From Dyadobacter chenwenxiniae (GTDB lineage Bacteria > Bacteroidota > Bacteroidia > Cytophagales > Spirosomataceae), in the NCBI RefSeq assembly GCF_022869785.1, contig NZ_CP094997.1, positions 5,699,001 through 5,763,000 of the forward strand: a stretch of DNA of 64,000 nucleotides, read 5' to 3'. Each line of letters starts with the position of its first letter. The stretch's first letter is position 1. Below the pieces are notes generated by a model. The model saw only the letters and a program-made list of their open reading frames with translations. It was not told the origin of the DNA and made no database searches. The position numbers and the translations under genes were made by a program. This document shows positions 44,079 through 53,383 of the stretch, piece by piece.

Positions 44079-44942
44079 TTATTTAGGCGCATTCGGTGAA
44101 TCTTTGTTTACGATGGGCCAAACGCCAGGTCTCGGAACGCTGACGCCTTTGGTCATGCCTCTTTTCATCTCGTCAGGTCCAAAATAGTAAAGCGGCCATC
44201 CTTTATAGGTAAGTTGTTTTTTTCCAAAAACATCAATGGTTGCAAACAATGCCTTGTCCACACCGGTTGGAATGCCTTTAATCTCGTCTGCAATGTAGAT
44301 TGGCCAGGTTTTATCCTTCTCAGGATCATTGGTTGTCCAGTTGTTGATTCCTGATGAATCGCGTGCAAACGCATACAATGTTCTTCCCATGCCGTCCACA
44401 AAAAACTGCGTTTCTCCGGTTCCTTCCGTCAAATCGGGTTTGTAGGATTTCCCGTCATTACCAACGAGCTGCGCGTTGGCCAGCATAACCGTGTAATCCG
44501 TTTTGGCGACAAACCATATTCCATTCACATTCTCACCTTTCACTTCGCCAGCAGCTGCATCATCTTTGAAATAATACAAAGGCCATCCTTTATAAGTGGT
44601 TTGTGGTTTGCCGTCAGCACGGGTAATGTTCGCGAAATCACTGGCAGTTAAGCCACCGTCGATTTTGAGTTTACTAAGATCAGTCACAGCAAAAACCGGC
44701 CAGTTCACTTCACAATTGCCGGAGCATGCGGAGTTTCCATTAGCGTCTTTCGAAAAGAAATACAGTGTTTTGCCATCCTTATCAGTCAAAATTTTCCCCA
44801 AAGTAGCGTTGTCTTTGAGCTGAATGTCGTTGGTAACCGCCGGGATTGGATCAGGGTTCGGGTCATCGTCCGAGCAGGCTATGACGACGGACATGACGAA
44901 TCCCAGGGCAAAGACCGTACGGGAAAGGTTGAAGATTTTCAT
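44079..44942 (-). CDS. Lipoprotein with four COG4315-type repeats
   Basis: A 287-residue lipoprotein (lipobox SVVIAC, Cys23). The mature part is two tandem pairs of the secreted-repeat family PF03640/COG4315: repeats with LGKILTDKDGKTLYFF, TTYKGWPLYYFKDD, MGRTLYAFARD and LTYKGWPLYYFGPD. The YKGWPLYYF core is nearly identical in repeats 2 and 4. The family is unassigned; small proteins of this kind occur near redox or envelope genes. The start at 44942 gives a proper signal peptide; the longer frame to 45053 would run over the thiL terminator. Confidence 0.85.
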   Translation of the reverse strand: MKIFNLSRTVFALGFVMSVVIACSDDDPNPDPIPAVTNDIQLKDNATLGKILTDKDGKTLYFFSKDANGNSACSGNCEVNWPVFAVTDLSKLKIDGGLTASDFANITRADGKPQTTYKGWPLYYFKDDAAAGEVKGENVNGIWFVAKTDYTVMLANAQLVGNDGKSYKPDLTEGTGETQFFVDGMGRTLYAFARDSSGINNWTTNDPEKDKTWPIYIADEIKGIPTGVDKALFATIDVFGKKQLTYKGWPLYYFGPDEMKRGMTKGVSVPRPGVWPIVNKDSPNAPK

Positions 44943-45020
44943 CGGATTCAAATTTTTATTGTTAGAGATGAATTGGTTTGTCGTGAATACGAGCAAAGCC
45001 GTCCGATGGTTGCGTACAAA

Positions 45021-45046
45021 AAAAGCATAACCGTGGCTATGCTTTT
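45021..45046 (-). terminator. Terminator of thiL
   Basis: AAAAGCATA / TATGCTTTT stem with an 8-nt loop and seven T residues on the minus strand, 21 bp past the thiL stop. Confidence 0.8.
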
Positions 45047-45066
45047 CATTCAATATTATTTAGATT

Positions 45067-46086
45067 TTAACTCCAACCCTGGGCAGTAATCGGCACCCGG
45101 CTGTCACCTTTGGTATGCAGCACAATTTCTTCTTTATCGCCCGTGATATAGCCTATGAAGCTGATTTTGGGATTATTTTTAATCAAATCATAGGAAGCCT
45201 GTGAAACGGTGAAAAGCAATTCATAATCTTCCCCTCCGTTCATGGCCGCAGTGATCGGCCCAATGTTCAGTTCCGAAGCCGCCAGGTAAGTTTGCTCGTC
45301 AATAGGAATCCGCTCTTCAAAAACCACCGCGCCCACACCTGATTGCGCACATATGTGAAGCAGATCCGAAGCCAGTCCGTCAGAAACATCGATCATGGAA
45401 GTGGGCAGTACGCCTGCTTCCGCCAGCTCGTATATGACGTCCATACGCGCTTCCGGCCGAAGCTGGCGCTGAATTACATAATCCTTTCCTTCCAGTTCCG
45501 GCTGCATATCAGGGTTAGCCAGGAAAACCTGCTTCTCTCTTTCCAGCAACTGCAAACCCAGATAAGCGCCGCCCAAATCACCCGTAACACACAGCAGATC
45601 GTTGGGTTTTGCAGTGTTCCTGTAAGTAATTTTATCTTTATTAACCTTCCCGAAAACGCTTACAGAGATAAGCAATCCGGACCGCGACGATGATGTATCC
45701 CCGCCAACCAGGTCCACATTAAAATCCGCGCAAGCCACTTTCATTCCTTCATACAATTCATCTATCGCTTCCAATGAAAACCGGTTGCTCAATGCCAGGT
45801 TCACAGTAACTTGTCTCGGAATTCCGTTCATGGCCGCTATGTCCGAAACATTGACAGAGATGGCTTTGTAACCCAAATGTTTCAAAGGGAAAAATGTCAG
45901 ATCAAAGTGCACGCCTTCCAGCAGCAGATCGGACGATAGCAAACCATATTCCTCTCCTGCATCAATGACCGCCGCATCGTCACCAATTCCCCTGATTGTA
46001 TCCGGTAATATCGTTTTTATTCCGCTATTTATTCTTTTTATGAGCCCGAACTCACCCAGGCTGCTTATTTCAGTTCTTGTTTCCAT
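45067..46086 (-). CDS. thiL: Thiamine-monophosphate kinase
   Basis: A 339-residue ATP-dependent kinase of the PurM/ThiL fold that turns thiamine phosphate into the cofactor thiamine diphosphate. GDDAAVID, SSDLLLEGVHFDL, KAISVNVSDIAAMNG and DLVGGDTSSS carry the Asp ligands for Mg-ATP, and MNGGEDYELLFTV ends the family signature. No other thiamine genes are near. The ATG at 46086 lies just inside a strong hairpin-terminated upstream gene. Confidence 0.94.
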   Translation of the reverse strand: METRTEISSLGEFGLIKRINSGIKTILPDTIRGIGDDAAVIDAGEEYGLLSSDLLLEGVHFDLTFFPLKHLGYKAISVNVSDIAAMNGIPRQVTVNLALSNRFSLEAIDELYEGMKVACADFNVDLVGGDTSSSRSGLLISVSVFGKVNKDKITYRNTAKPNDLLCVTGDLGGAYLGLQLLEREKQVFLANPDMQPELEGKDYVIQRQLRPEARMDVIYELAEAGVLPTSMIDVSDGLASDLLHICAQSGVGAVVFEERIPIDEQTYLAASELNIGPITAAMNGGEDYELLFTVSQASYDLIKNNPKISFIGYITGDKEEIVLHTKGDSRVPITAQGWS

Positions 46087-46108
46087 GGTGCAAAATTAGC
46101 TAAAAAAA

Positions 46109-46142
46109 AGCGAAGCCACTTTCTGGTAGAAATGGCTTCGCT
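46109..46142 (-). terminator. Terminator of the lipocalin-like lipoprotein gene
   Basis: AGCGAAGCCA / TGGCTTCGCT stem extended by TTTCT/AGAAA inside (one bulge) and followed by eight T residues on the minus strand. Strong by eye. Confidence 0.85.
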
Positions 46143-46189
46143 ATATGATGGTTTATCTCAAAAGCATTTTAAAATGCCAGTGGATAAGA

Positions 46190-46645
46190 TTATGGATTGC
46201 TTAATGTGTATTCGTTGATTGTTCCACCTGTTTTAGGACTGGTTTTCAGTCTGGTAAGGATCAATCTCGCGTCATCCAGTGATGTGATCGTAAATTCAAT
46301 GGTTCCGCCGCTTCCGGTTGGCTGAGGAGTCAACTCTTTAAGGATCAGCTTTGAATCTCCGTCCAGTTCCCAGGTCCCGCTGAATGTGCTGCCGTCGAAC
46401 TCCGTATAGGAAACCGTTTTGGTGCCCGATGCATCATTCAATGTCAGCCTGAAAGCCGAGTAAGCGGGAACAGCGTTGGTGGAACCTCCTCTGGTGTAAA
46501 CAACAGTTGGCCCGTGCTTAACAGATTCCGCCGTCCAGGCCTTCGCAATGCGTTCTGAAACGGGTTTCACTTTTTTCTTACATCCGGTTGCAATCAGGGT
46601 CAGTGCCAGTATTGTACACCAAATTAAAGAGTAACTTTTTTTCAT
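46190..46645 (-). CDS. Lipocalin-like lipoprotein of unknown function
   Basis: A 151-residue lipoprotein (lipobox IATGC, Cys22). The mature part has alternating strands with the sequence ISERIAKAWTAESV, then FSGTWELDGDSKLILKEL and ITSLDDARLILTRL, which is the look of Bacteroidota lipocalin-like beta-barrel lipoproteins. The exact family is uncertain. The start at 46645 gives a proper signal peptide; the frame to 46717 adds an unlikely 24 residues. It is a single-gene unit with its own strong terminator. Confidence 0.75.
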   Translation of the reverse strand: MKKSYSLIWCTILALTLIATGCKKKVKPVSERIAKAWTAESVKHGPTVVYTRGGSTNAVPAYSAFRLTLNDASGTKTVSYTEFDGSTFSGTWELDGDSKLILKELTPQPTGSGGTIEFTITSLDDARLILTRLKTSPKTGGTINEYTLSNP

Positions 46646-46773
46646 ATTTCTATTGCTTGAATTTCTTTTACAGAACGCCAAGTTCTTACATTTTAGTCTT
46701 ATTATCAAAATATTCATCCAAGATCATTTTTAATTTCGAACCGAAAAACCGTTATCACTAAATTGCGGGCCAA

Positions 46774-47022
46774 ATGGCAGTAATGAAAGAATATACAAAA
46801 GCGCAGCTTGCGCTCAGAAACGGACAGGACCGGGAAGAAATCTGGTGCGCGTATAAAGGCATTATATATGATGTGGGCTCATCAAGACTTTGGCGAAACG
46901 GGCATCATTACGAACATTGGGCAGGGCAGGACCTGACCAAAGAATTGGGCGACGCGCCGCACACAGAAAAGGTTTTTGAGCGTTTCAGCGCCATCGGAAA
47001 ATTGCAGTCACCGGAAAAATAA
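46774..47022 (+). CDS. Cytochrome b5-like heme-binding protein
   Basis: An 82-residue cytoplasmic protein consisting of one cytochrome b5-like domain: YTKAQLALRNGQ, WCAYKGIIYDVGSSRLW, GHHYEHWAGQDLT and APHTEKVFERF. His residues in GHHYEH and APH are in the two expected heme-ligand positions. No membrane span or signal peptide. It lies 3 nt upstream of the sugar kinase gene and is probably co-transcribed. A start three codons in (MKEYTK, 46783) is also possible. Its redox partner is unknown. Confidence 0.8.
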   Translation: MAVMKEYTKAQLALRNGQDREEIWCAYKGIIYDVGSSRLWRNGHHYEHWAGQDLTKELGDAPHTEKVFERFSAIGKLQSPEK

Positions 47023-47025
47023 TCC

Positions 47026-47871
47026 ATGCAGAAATCATATTTAATAGCCGACAGCGGATCGACGAAGACGGATTGGGTCATTAAAAATTCATCAGGAGAA
47101 CATTCGTTCCAATCGGCCGGGATCAATCCGTTTTATCAAACTGCGGAGGAAATCATTCCGGTTTTGGAAAAAGAAGTGATTCCTAATTTAATGGGGACGG
47201 TTGGTAAAATCTACTTTTTCGGTGCAGGTTGTGCGGACGAAAAGACTAGTAGGCCGGTTTTTGATGCATTGACCAAATGTATTTCTTCTGCCGACATGAT
47301 AGAAGTCGCTTCGGATATGCTGGGCGCTGCGCGTGGGTTGTGCGGGCATGAGGCGGGTTTGGCCTGTATTTTGGGAACGGGTGCCAATAATGCTTTTTAT
47401 GATGGCACCAACATTGTTCGCTCGATTGGTTCCCTGGGTTTCTGGCTGGGTGATGAAGGAAGCGGTTCCTACCTAGGGAAAACATTGGTTGTTCACTTTT
47501 TACAAAATGAGTTGCCGGAACATTTACATTTAAAGTTTGCCGCGCAATTTCCAGAGGTTAACCGGCTTTCCGTTTTGGAAAATGCTTATAAAAAACCTTA
47601 TCCTAACCGTTATTTCGCTTCTTTTTCAAAGTTTATAGCAGAGAACAAATCGGATCCATTTTTAGAAAACGTGGTTTCAAGCGCTTTCGCGATTTTTGCC
47701 AAAAAATACATTTGTAAACATCCGGAAGCACAAACCGTCCCCATTCATTTCACAGGATCAGTTGCCTATTATTATCAGGATATTTTGAAGAATGTGCTCG
47801 AAATCCTGAATTTGAAGCCGGGACGCATTCTGCGTTCGCCGCTGGAAGGACTTTTGCAGTATTATTCCTGA
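47026..47871 (+). CDS. N-acetylglucosamine kinase-like protein (BadF/BadG/BcrA/BcrD ATPase family)
   Basis: A 281-residue ASKHA-fold kinase. The phosphate-1 motif is LIADSGSTKTDW, the second is CILGTGANNAFY, and the adenosine motif is FTGSVAYYY. Members act on amino sugars such as GlcNAc; the family call is firm, the substrate less so. With anmK at 62259 it could belong to cell-wall sugar recovery. It follows the cytochrome b5-like gene closely, with the two-component genes 40 nt downstream. Confidence 0.85.
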   Translation: MQKSYLIADSGSTKTDWVIKNSSGEHSFQSAGINPFYQTAEEIIPVLEKEVIPNLMGTVGKIYFFGAGCADEKTSRPVFDALTKCISSADMIEVASDMLGAARGLCGHEAGLACILGTGANNAFYDGTNIVRSIGSLGFWLGDEGSGSYLGKTLVVHFLQNELPEHLHLKFAAQFPEVNRLSVLENAYKKPYPNRYFASFSKFIAENKSDPFLENVVSSAFAIFAKKYICKHPEAQTVPIHFTGSVAYYYQDILKNVLEILNLKPGRILRSPLEGLLQYYS

Positions 47872-47912
47872 TCTTTCACAATAATCAAAGCAATGAACGT
47901 TTAACCTGCGCC

Positions 47913-49163
47913 ATGTCAAGACGTACCATTCAGTCCCTCACCATTTTTTCTGCTGTGCTCATCATTGGTGTGGTGATTACGCAGATCTATTGGGTGAAGC
48001 AGGCGCTGGATCTCAGGCACAGGCAGTTTAACCAAAATGCGCACGTTGCATTGCAGGATGTGGCTACCAAGCTCGCGAAAGTGAATGGTGTTATGCAAAG
48101 CGTCAATCCTGTGGAACAATTATCGCCTCAATATTTTTTGGTGAATACCAATGCTACCACACAACCGGACCTGCTGGAAAATTTTATCAAAGACAGTTTT
48201 CAAAAAAATAACCTGATCACTGATTTCGAGGTTGGGATTTACGATTGTACGACCAACCGGATGCGCTATGGCATGTCGCTGAGCACGAAAAACAATGATA
48301 AGATCCCTACGCCCACTTCCAATTGGATTAAAACAGATAAATATCCCTATTATTTCGGTGTGCGCTTTCCTGAACAGGACACGTATTTTGCGGGCACCAT
48401 CAATGGAGCGATATGGTCTTCTGTCCTGGTTTTAGTTGCCGTTTCGTTTTTTGCTTATGCGCTTTTTGTGATTTTGAGACAAAAACAATTGTCGGAAGTG
48501 CAGCGGGATTTCGTCAATAATATGACACACGAACTGCAAACGCCGATTTCAACCATTCGCATTGCGGCGGATGTTCTGAATTCCGACAACATTGTCAATC
48601 AGCCGAAACGGCATAAAAGATATGTCCAGATTGTCCAGGATGAGATTTTGCGGTTGCAGGGACAAGTAGAAATGGTGCTCTCCATGGCAAAAGCAGAACG
48701 GAATGCATTGACTTTGCAAAAAGAAATGATGCGCTCGGAAGACATTATCGAATCAGTTTTGCTGCCATTTGAAAACAAGATCACCTTTCTGAACCATGCG
48801 GCGAACACATTGATAGAAGCGGACCCATTTCATTTCAGATGCATGATCAATAACCTGATCGACAATGCATTGAAATATTCCAACGAAACGCCTGACGTGA
48901 AAATCGAGACTTACAATAAAGGTAAATGCTTGGTTATAGCTGTGCAGGATCATGGCATTGGCATTGCGCCGGAATATCGTAAAAAGATCTTCAACCAGTT
49001 TTTCCGCATTCCATATGGCGATGTGCACAATGCGAAAGGGTTCGGCATCGGGCTCAGTTACGTGAAACAGATCGTCCGTGCGCATCACTGGAAGCTTGAC
49101 CTCGAAAGCGAGCTTGGAAAAGGAAGCACATTTAAAATATCAATTCCCCAGAAACAAGCCTAA
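47913..49163 (+). CDS. Sensor histidine kinase
   Basis: A 416-residue membrane kinase: span 1 near 8-26, a periplasmic part to about 165, span 2 near 167-190, then HisKA with His206 (NNMTHELQTP) and HATPase_c (NNLIDNALKYSN, DHGIGIAPEYR, GFGIGLSYVKQI). The sensor domain has no recognised fold. It is followed with no gap by its response regulator. The input signal is unknown. Confidence 0.93.
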   Translation: MSRRTIQSLTIFSAVLIIGVVITQIYWVKQALDLRHRQFNQNAHVALQDVATKLAKVNGVMQSVNPVEQLSPQYFLVNTNATTQPDLLENFIKDSFQKNNLITDFEVGIYDCTTNRMRYGMSLSTKNNDKIPTPTSNWIKTDKYPYYFGVRFPEQDTYFAGTINGAIWSSVLVLVAVSFFAYALFVILRQKQLSEVQRDFVNNMTHELQTPISTIRIAADVLNSDNIVNQPKRHKRYVQIVQDEILRLQGQVEMVLSMAKAERNALTLQKEMMRSEDIIESVLLPFENKITFLNHAANTLIEADPFHFRCMINNLIDNALKYSNETPDVKIETYNKGKCLVIAVQDHGIGIAPEYRKKIFNQFFRIPYGDVHNAKGFGIGLSYVKQIVRAHHWKLDLESELGKGSTFKISIPQKQA

Positions 49164-49850
49164 ATGAAAAAACGAATATTGTACGTCGAGGACGATCCGA
49201 ACCTGGCATTTGCGACGAAAGACAACCTGGAAGAGTATGATTATGAAGTAATTCACGCGCCCGACGGCATCAAAGCATTGGAATATTTCGGGAAGGATCA
49301 TTTCGATATCTGCGTGCTGGATATTATGCTCCCTAAGATGGACGGATTCACATTAGCCGAAAAAATCCGTAATTCCGACAGCCAGGTGCCCATCCTGTTT
49401 CTCACCGCGCGCGCTTTGCAGGAAGATAAGATCAAAGGCCTCAAACTCGGCGCGGACGATTATATTACCAAGCCATTCAGCATTGAAGAGCTCAAATTGC
49501 GTATTGACGTATTTTTAAGGCGCAGCAAATCCGAGGAGCCTTTAGTAGCAAAAGCAGATTCCAGCAAGGTCGGGAAATATACTTTCGACTTTCAAAAGCT
49601 GACATTGGCCATTAACGGAAGCAGCCAAAACCTGACATTCAGAGAAGCGGAAGTGCTGAAATTTCTGGCGGAAAGGCCCGATCAGGTAATTCGCCGGGAT
49701 GAATTATTGAAGGCGATCTGGGGCGATGACGATTATTTTATGGGGCGCAGCCTGGATGTGTTTATTTCGAGACTAAGGAAATATTTATCGGCCGATCCGG
49801 ATATTAAAATTGATAATATTCACGGTGTAGGGTTCAGAATGAGGTGGTAA
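49164..49850 (+). CDS. OmpR-family response regulator
   Basis: A 228-residue regulator: receiver domain 1-120 with the phospho-acceptor Asp53 (CVLDIMLPKMDG), the acidic pocket VEDDPN and Lys in TKPFSIEE, then a winged-helix DNA-binding domain (about 135-228) with LTFREAEVLKFLAERP and SRLRKYL. It begins right after the kinase stop codon, so they form one operon and very likely one signalling pair. Target genes are not identified. Confidence 0.95.
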   Translation: MKKRILYVEDDPNLAFATKDNLEEYDYEVIHAPDGIKALEYFGKDHFDICVLDIMLPKMDGFTLAEKIRNSDSQVPILFLTARALQEDKIKGLKLGADDYITKPFSIEELKLRIDVFLRRSKSEEPLVAKADSSKVGKYTFDFQKLTLAINGSSQNLTFREAEVLKFLAERPDQVIRRDELLKAIWGDDDYFMGRSLDVFISRLRKYLSADPDIKIDNIHGVGFRMRW

Positions 49851-49882
49851 GCCAATTTTTTGAAAATATGTTTTACAAAAGT

Positions 49883-49913
49883 TTGCTCAAAAAAAATTAA
49901 TAACGCATCTTTG
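49883..49913 (+). promoter_or_regulatory. Promoter of rpmB
   Basis: TTG at 49883-49885, a 20-bp spacer and CATCTTTG at 49906-49913, one base off TAnnTTTG, 29 nt before the L28 start. Confidence 0.6.
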
Positions 49914-49941
49914 CACCCTCATTTGGAAAAAATTGCAAGTT

Positions 49942-50181
49942 ATGGCTAAGGTTTGTCAAATTACAGGTAAAAGAACTCGCGTTGGAAATAACGTTTCTCA
50001 CGCTAACAATAAAACAAAGCGTAAATTCTTCCCGAATTTGCAAAAGAAACGTTTCTTCCTTCCTTCGACAGGAGAGTGGGTTACGTTGAAAGTAGCTACT
50101 TCTGCACTTCGTACTATCAACAAGAATGGTATCGAAGCAACGATTCAAAAAGCATACGACAAAGGAACACTTACGTTCTAA
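49942..50181 (+). CDS. rpmB: 50S ribosomal protein L28
   Basis: A 79-residue basic protein, MAKVCQITGKRTRVGNNVSHANN to the end, matching L28 over its whole length. Only one Cys, so it lacks the four-Cys zinc site found in some L28 proteins. The ATG at 49942 is the family start; the one three codons earlier is less likely. In many Bacteroidota rpmG (L33) follows rpmB, but here a terminator comes 20 bp after the stop and then folK. Confidence 0.96.
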   Translation: MAKVCQITGKRTRVGNNVSHANNKTKRKFFPNLQKKRFFLPSTGEWVTLKVATSALRTINKNGIEATIQKAYDKGTLTF

Positions 50182-50199
50182 AAATATTTACGAGTTTGA

Positions 50200-50232
50200 A
50201 AAGGGCTTCTCCTATCCGGGAAGTCCTTTTTT
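50200..50232 (+). terminator. Terminator of rpmB
   Basis: AAGGGCTTC and GGAAGTCCTT pair (G-U tolerated) around a short loop, followed by six T residues. Confidence 0.75.
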
Positions 50233-50268
50233 CATGCGCCGTGCGCTCCACTCCATAACGATTGCAAG

Positions 50269-50760
50269 ATGGCGGGTTCCGAAGGCATTTTTCTTTCGCT
50301 AGGCTCTAATTTGGGCGACAGGCAAGCTACGCTTGCGTCTGCGCGGGAAGAAATTGCAAAAAGGATCGGCACGATATCCGGCGAGTCTTCCGTTTACGAA
50401 ACAGAACCCTGGGGCCTTGCCGACCAGCCTGCGTTCCTGAACCAGGTTATCCGCGTTGAAACCGCGCTTGCTCCCGAAGAAGTTTTAAGGATCATCCTGG
50501 ACATCGAGCACGAACTCGGCCGTGTCCGCCACGAGCGCTGGGGAGCGCGCGTCATTGACATTGATTTGCTGTATTACAATGCATTGGTGCTCGACAGCGC
50601 AAGCCTGACATTACCCCATCCCCGCCTCCAGGACCGCCTTTTTAACCTGATTCCCCTTACGGAAATTGCTCCTGATTTTATAAACCCGCTTCTCAAAAAA
50701 ACGTCTCTTGAACTGTTGCAAATGTGCACGGATGATGGCGTTGTGTCAAAAATTTCATAA
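50269..50760 (+). CDS. folK: 2-amino-4-hydroxy-6-hydroxymethyldihydropteridine diphosphokinase
   Basis: A 163-residue HPPK that adds pyrophosphate to the pterin in folate synthesis. FLSLGSNLGDRQATL, YETEPWG, FLNQVIRVET and the RWGARVIDIDLLYY motif with the Mg-binding Asp pair are all present. Length is right for a single-domain FolK. It is single, 36 nt past the rpmB terminator; other folate genes are not near. Confidence 0.95.
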   Translation: MAGSEGIFLSLGSNLGDRQATLASAREEIAKRIGTISGESSVYETEPWGLADQPAFLNQVIRVETALAPEEVLRIILDIEHELGRVRHERWGARVIDIDLLYYNALVLDSASLTLPHPRLQDRLFNLIPLTEIAPDFINPLLKKTSLELLQMCTDDGVVSKIS

Positions 50761-50894
50761 AAAAATACTATTTCCGTTTTAGCCTTCGGTTTTTGAGTTT
50801 TAGCCATTTATTCCGTTTTTTGGCCGGTTCATCACTTTTTTCTGTTATATGAAGTTGATTTACACGTGCTTTACCGGCTCCTAGCATGACTCTC

Positions 50895-50945
50895 AAAAAA
50901 ACTTTTGAAGTATTTAAAAAGGGTATACGTCTCTAAGGTTGTCAT
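50895..50945 (+). promoter_or_regulatory. Possible ECF-type promoter of the TonB receptor gene
   Basis: An A/T-rich block followed by GGGTATACGTCT about 40 nt before the start. GGGT...GTCT-like stretches often precede TonB receptor and sigma-factor genes in Cytophagales. No TAnnTTTG element is present here. Weak evidence. Confidence 0.3.
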
Positions 50946-50966
50946 CAGAATAGGAAAAGTTCAATA

Positions 50967-53348
50967 ATGAAATCAAAGCCCATGAAAAACAAAGTACTCG
51001 CTCAATGTATTCTCTTGCTCTTCTTTTGTGTCAGCGCATTTGCGCAAAACCGGCACACTGTCAGCGGTTATGTAAAAGACCAGTCAAATGGTGAAGGTCT
51101 GATCGGAGTTTCTGTCTATGTTCGCGAAGCCGAGACCGGCGTAGTGACGAACCCTTACGGTTTTTATTCCCTGACTCTTCCGGAGGGGAATTATACGCTT
51201 GTATTCTCATATATAGGTTACCAAAAAGTTGAAAAAACTGCCAATCTGGACTCCGACAAGACTGTCAGCATCGAAATGTCTGATGAAAGCACCGATTTGC
51301 AGGAAGTCACAATCTCTACACAAAAGGAAGACGAAAATGTGAAGAGCATTGAAATGTCTGTTAATAAGGTGGAAATGAAGACAATCCGCAAAATGCCGGC
51401 ATTACTAGGTGAGGTGGATCTGATCCGCAGCATTCAATTACTGCCTGGGGTTACTTCGGTTGGGGAAGGTGCTTCCGGTTTTAATGTGCGGGGTGGGGAT
51501 ATTTCTCAAAATCTTGTGCTCCTGGACGAAGCGCCGGTTTACAATTCTTCCCATTTATTCGGATTCTTTTCGGTTTTCAATCCCGATGCGGTTAAGGATG
51601 TAAAGTTGATAAAAGGCGGAATTCCTTCACTTTATGGCGGGCGTATTTCTTCCATTCTGGATGTCAGGATGAAGGAAGGAAATGCTAAGAAGCGGGAGAT
51701 CAATGGCGGGATCGGGTCTATTTTTTCAAGGTTAACCTATGAACAACCATTTGCAAAAGGAAAAGGCTCGTTCATCGTTGCCGGTCGCAGGTCTTACATT
51801 GATGTTTTGGCCAAACCATTTTTGAATTCGGACCTGAAAGATTCCAAGTTCTTTTTCTATGATCTTACGGCCAAAGTGAATTATAAAATTGGAGAAAAGG
51901 ACACATTCTTTGCCTCGGGTTATTTTGGTAAAGATGTTTTTGGTGGCGGTGATTTTGGATTCGGATGGGGTAATGCAACCGCCACAGCGCGCTGGAATCA
52001 CGTTTTTTCCAACAAATTATTCATGAACCTGACCGGTTATTACAGCAATTACGATTACAATCTGGGGCAGAACCAAAACAAGCCCGATGCAAAAGACAGG
52101 TTTGATTGGAAATCCAAGATCATCAGCACGAGCATTAAGCCGGATTTTACATTCTACATTACACCGAACAACCAACTGACATTCGGCGGGCAATACATTT
52201 ATTATGATACGCGCCCCGGAAAGGCCATTGCAGTTTCGGAAGGGCAAAGTACAGATATTAGCCTCGAACCGCGCTACGCTGATGAATCCGCTTTGTATAT
52301 AGGCAATGAACAGAAGTTCGGTGACAAGATTTCGCTGCAATATGGTTTGCGTTATTCTTATTTCAGAAGCTTAGGGCCGGGGACGGAATATGATTATCTG
52401 GAAGTTGAAAAAGGGCAAAGGAAGTATCCGGTTTTTCCCGGTAATACATATAAAAAAGGAGACGTAATCAAAAGTTACGGAAACTGGGAGCCACGGGCGT
52501 CTTTGAACATTGGGATTACCAAAGATGCCTCTATCAAAGCCAGCTACAACCGGACCGCACAATATCTGCATTTGCTTTCCAACACAGCTGCCAGCTCACC
52601 ATTGGACGTCTGGACTTTGAGCTCGACAACCATCCTGCCTGAAAAGGCGGATCAGGTTGCATTGGGTTGGTTTCAGAATTTCAGCAACAACATGTATGAG
52701 GCTTCTGTTGAGGTTTATTACAAAAAACTTTATAACCAGATCGACTATGTTCCGGGCTCGGAATTGCTGCTCAATGAATTCGTTGCAGGCGACCTGCTTA
52801 CAGGAAAAGGTCGGGCCTACGGAGCTGAATTTTATCTAAAAAAGAACAAAGGAAAACTAACCGGCTGGGTGAGTTACACATTGGCCCGGACCGAGCGGCT
52901 CGTTGAGACCATTAACAACAATGATTGGTTTCCGGCCAGATTTGACAAACCACATAATTTCACTTCGGTTGCCATTTATGAAATGCGTAAACGTTTGTCT
53001 CTTTCAGCCAACTTTACAATCATGTCCGGCACGCCAGCCACATTCCCGACAAACCGTTACGACTACCAGGGCTGGCCGATCGCTAATAATTATAATGGTT
53101 TAAGGAACAACAACCGCATTCCGGCATATCACCGCCTGGATCTGGCAGCAACATTGAAATCCAAGAAAAAGCTTTTCAATTCAGGACAAGGCGAGTGGGT
53201 TTTCTCTATATATAATGTTTATAATCGCCGCAACCCCTTCTCGGTCTACACCCGTGCCAATGAGGACACCCCGCTTAAAACGGAAGCAGTTCGTTATTCG
53301 GTGATCGGGAGCATGATTCCGGCTATTACTTACAATTTTAAATTTTAA
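50967..53348 (+). CDS. TonB-dependent outer-membrane receptor
   Basis: A 793-residue protein: signal peptide (1-26, SAFAQ), a carboxypeptidase-regulatory-like N-terminal domain (about 30-115, VSGYVKDQSNGEGLIGVSVYV), a plug (about 125-235 with GEGASGFNVRGGDISQNLVLLDEAPVYN), then a 22-strand barrel ending in an aromatic C-terminus (AITYNFKF). Its ligand is unknown. The next gene, a DUF4249 lipoprotein 35 nt on, is the usual partner of this subtype. A second start at Met6 is possible. Confidence 0.92.
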   Translation: MKSKPMKNKVLAQCILLLFFCVSAFAQNRHTVSGYVKDQSNGEGLIGVSVYVREAETGVVTNPYGFYSLTLPEGNYTLVFSYIGYQKVEKTANLDSDKTVSIEMSDESTDLQEVTISTQKEDENVKSIEMSVNKVEMKTIRKMPALLGEVDLIRSIQLLPGVTSVGEGASGFNVRGGDISQNLVLLDEAPVYNSSHLFGFFSVFNPDAVKDVKLIKGGIPSLYGGRISSILDVRMKEGNAKKREINGGIGSIFSRLTYEQPFAKGKGSFIVAGRRSYIDVLAKPFLNSDLKDSKFFFYDLTAKVNYKIGEKDTFFASGYFGKDVFGGGDFGFGWGNATATARWNHVFSNKLFMNLTGYYSNYDYNLGQNQNKPDAKDRFDWKSKIISTSIKPDFTFYITPNNQLTFGGQYIYYDTRPGKAIAVSEGQSTDISLEPRYADESALYIGNEQKFGDKISLQYGLRYSYFRSLGPGTEYDYLEVEKGQRKYPVFPGNTYKKGDVIKSYGNWEPRASLNIGITKDASIKASYNRTAQYLHLLSNTAASSPLDVWTLSSTTILPEKADQVALGWFQNFSNNMYEASVEVYYKKLYNQIDYVPGSELLLNEFVAGDLLTGKGRAYGAEFYLKKNKGKLTGWVSYTLARTERLVETINNNDWFPARFDKPHNFTSVAIYEMRKRLSLSANFTIMSGTPATFPTNRYDYQGWPIANNYNGLRNNNRIPAYHRLDLAATLKSKKKLFNSGQGEWVFSIYNVYNRRNPFSVYTRANEDTPLKTEAVRYSVIGSMIPAITYNFKF

Positions 53349-53383
53349 AGAAAGTAAACTCATCATTGGTAGAAATCATTGCT

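Noticed and set aside
44079..44942. Four internal repeats of the COG4315 lipoprotein as a recent duplication
   Set aside because: Only the YKGWPLYYF cores are alike; the rest has diverged in the usual manner of this repeat family.
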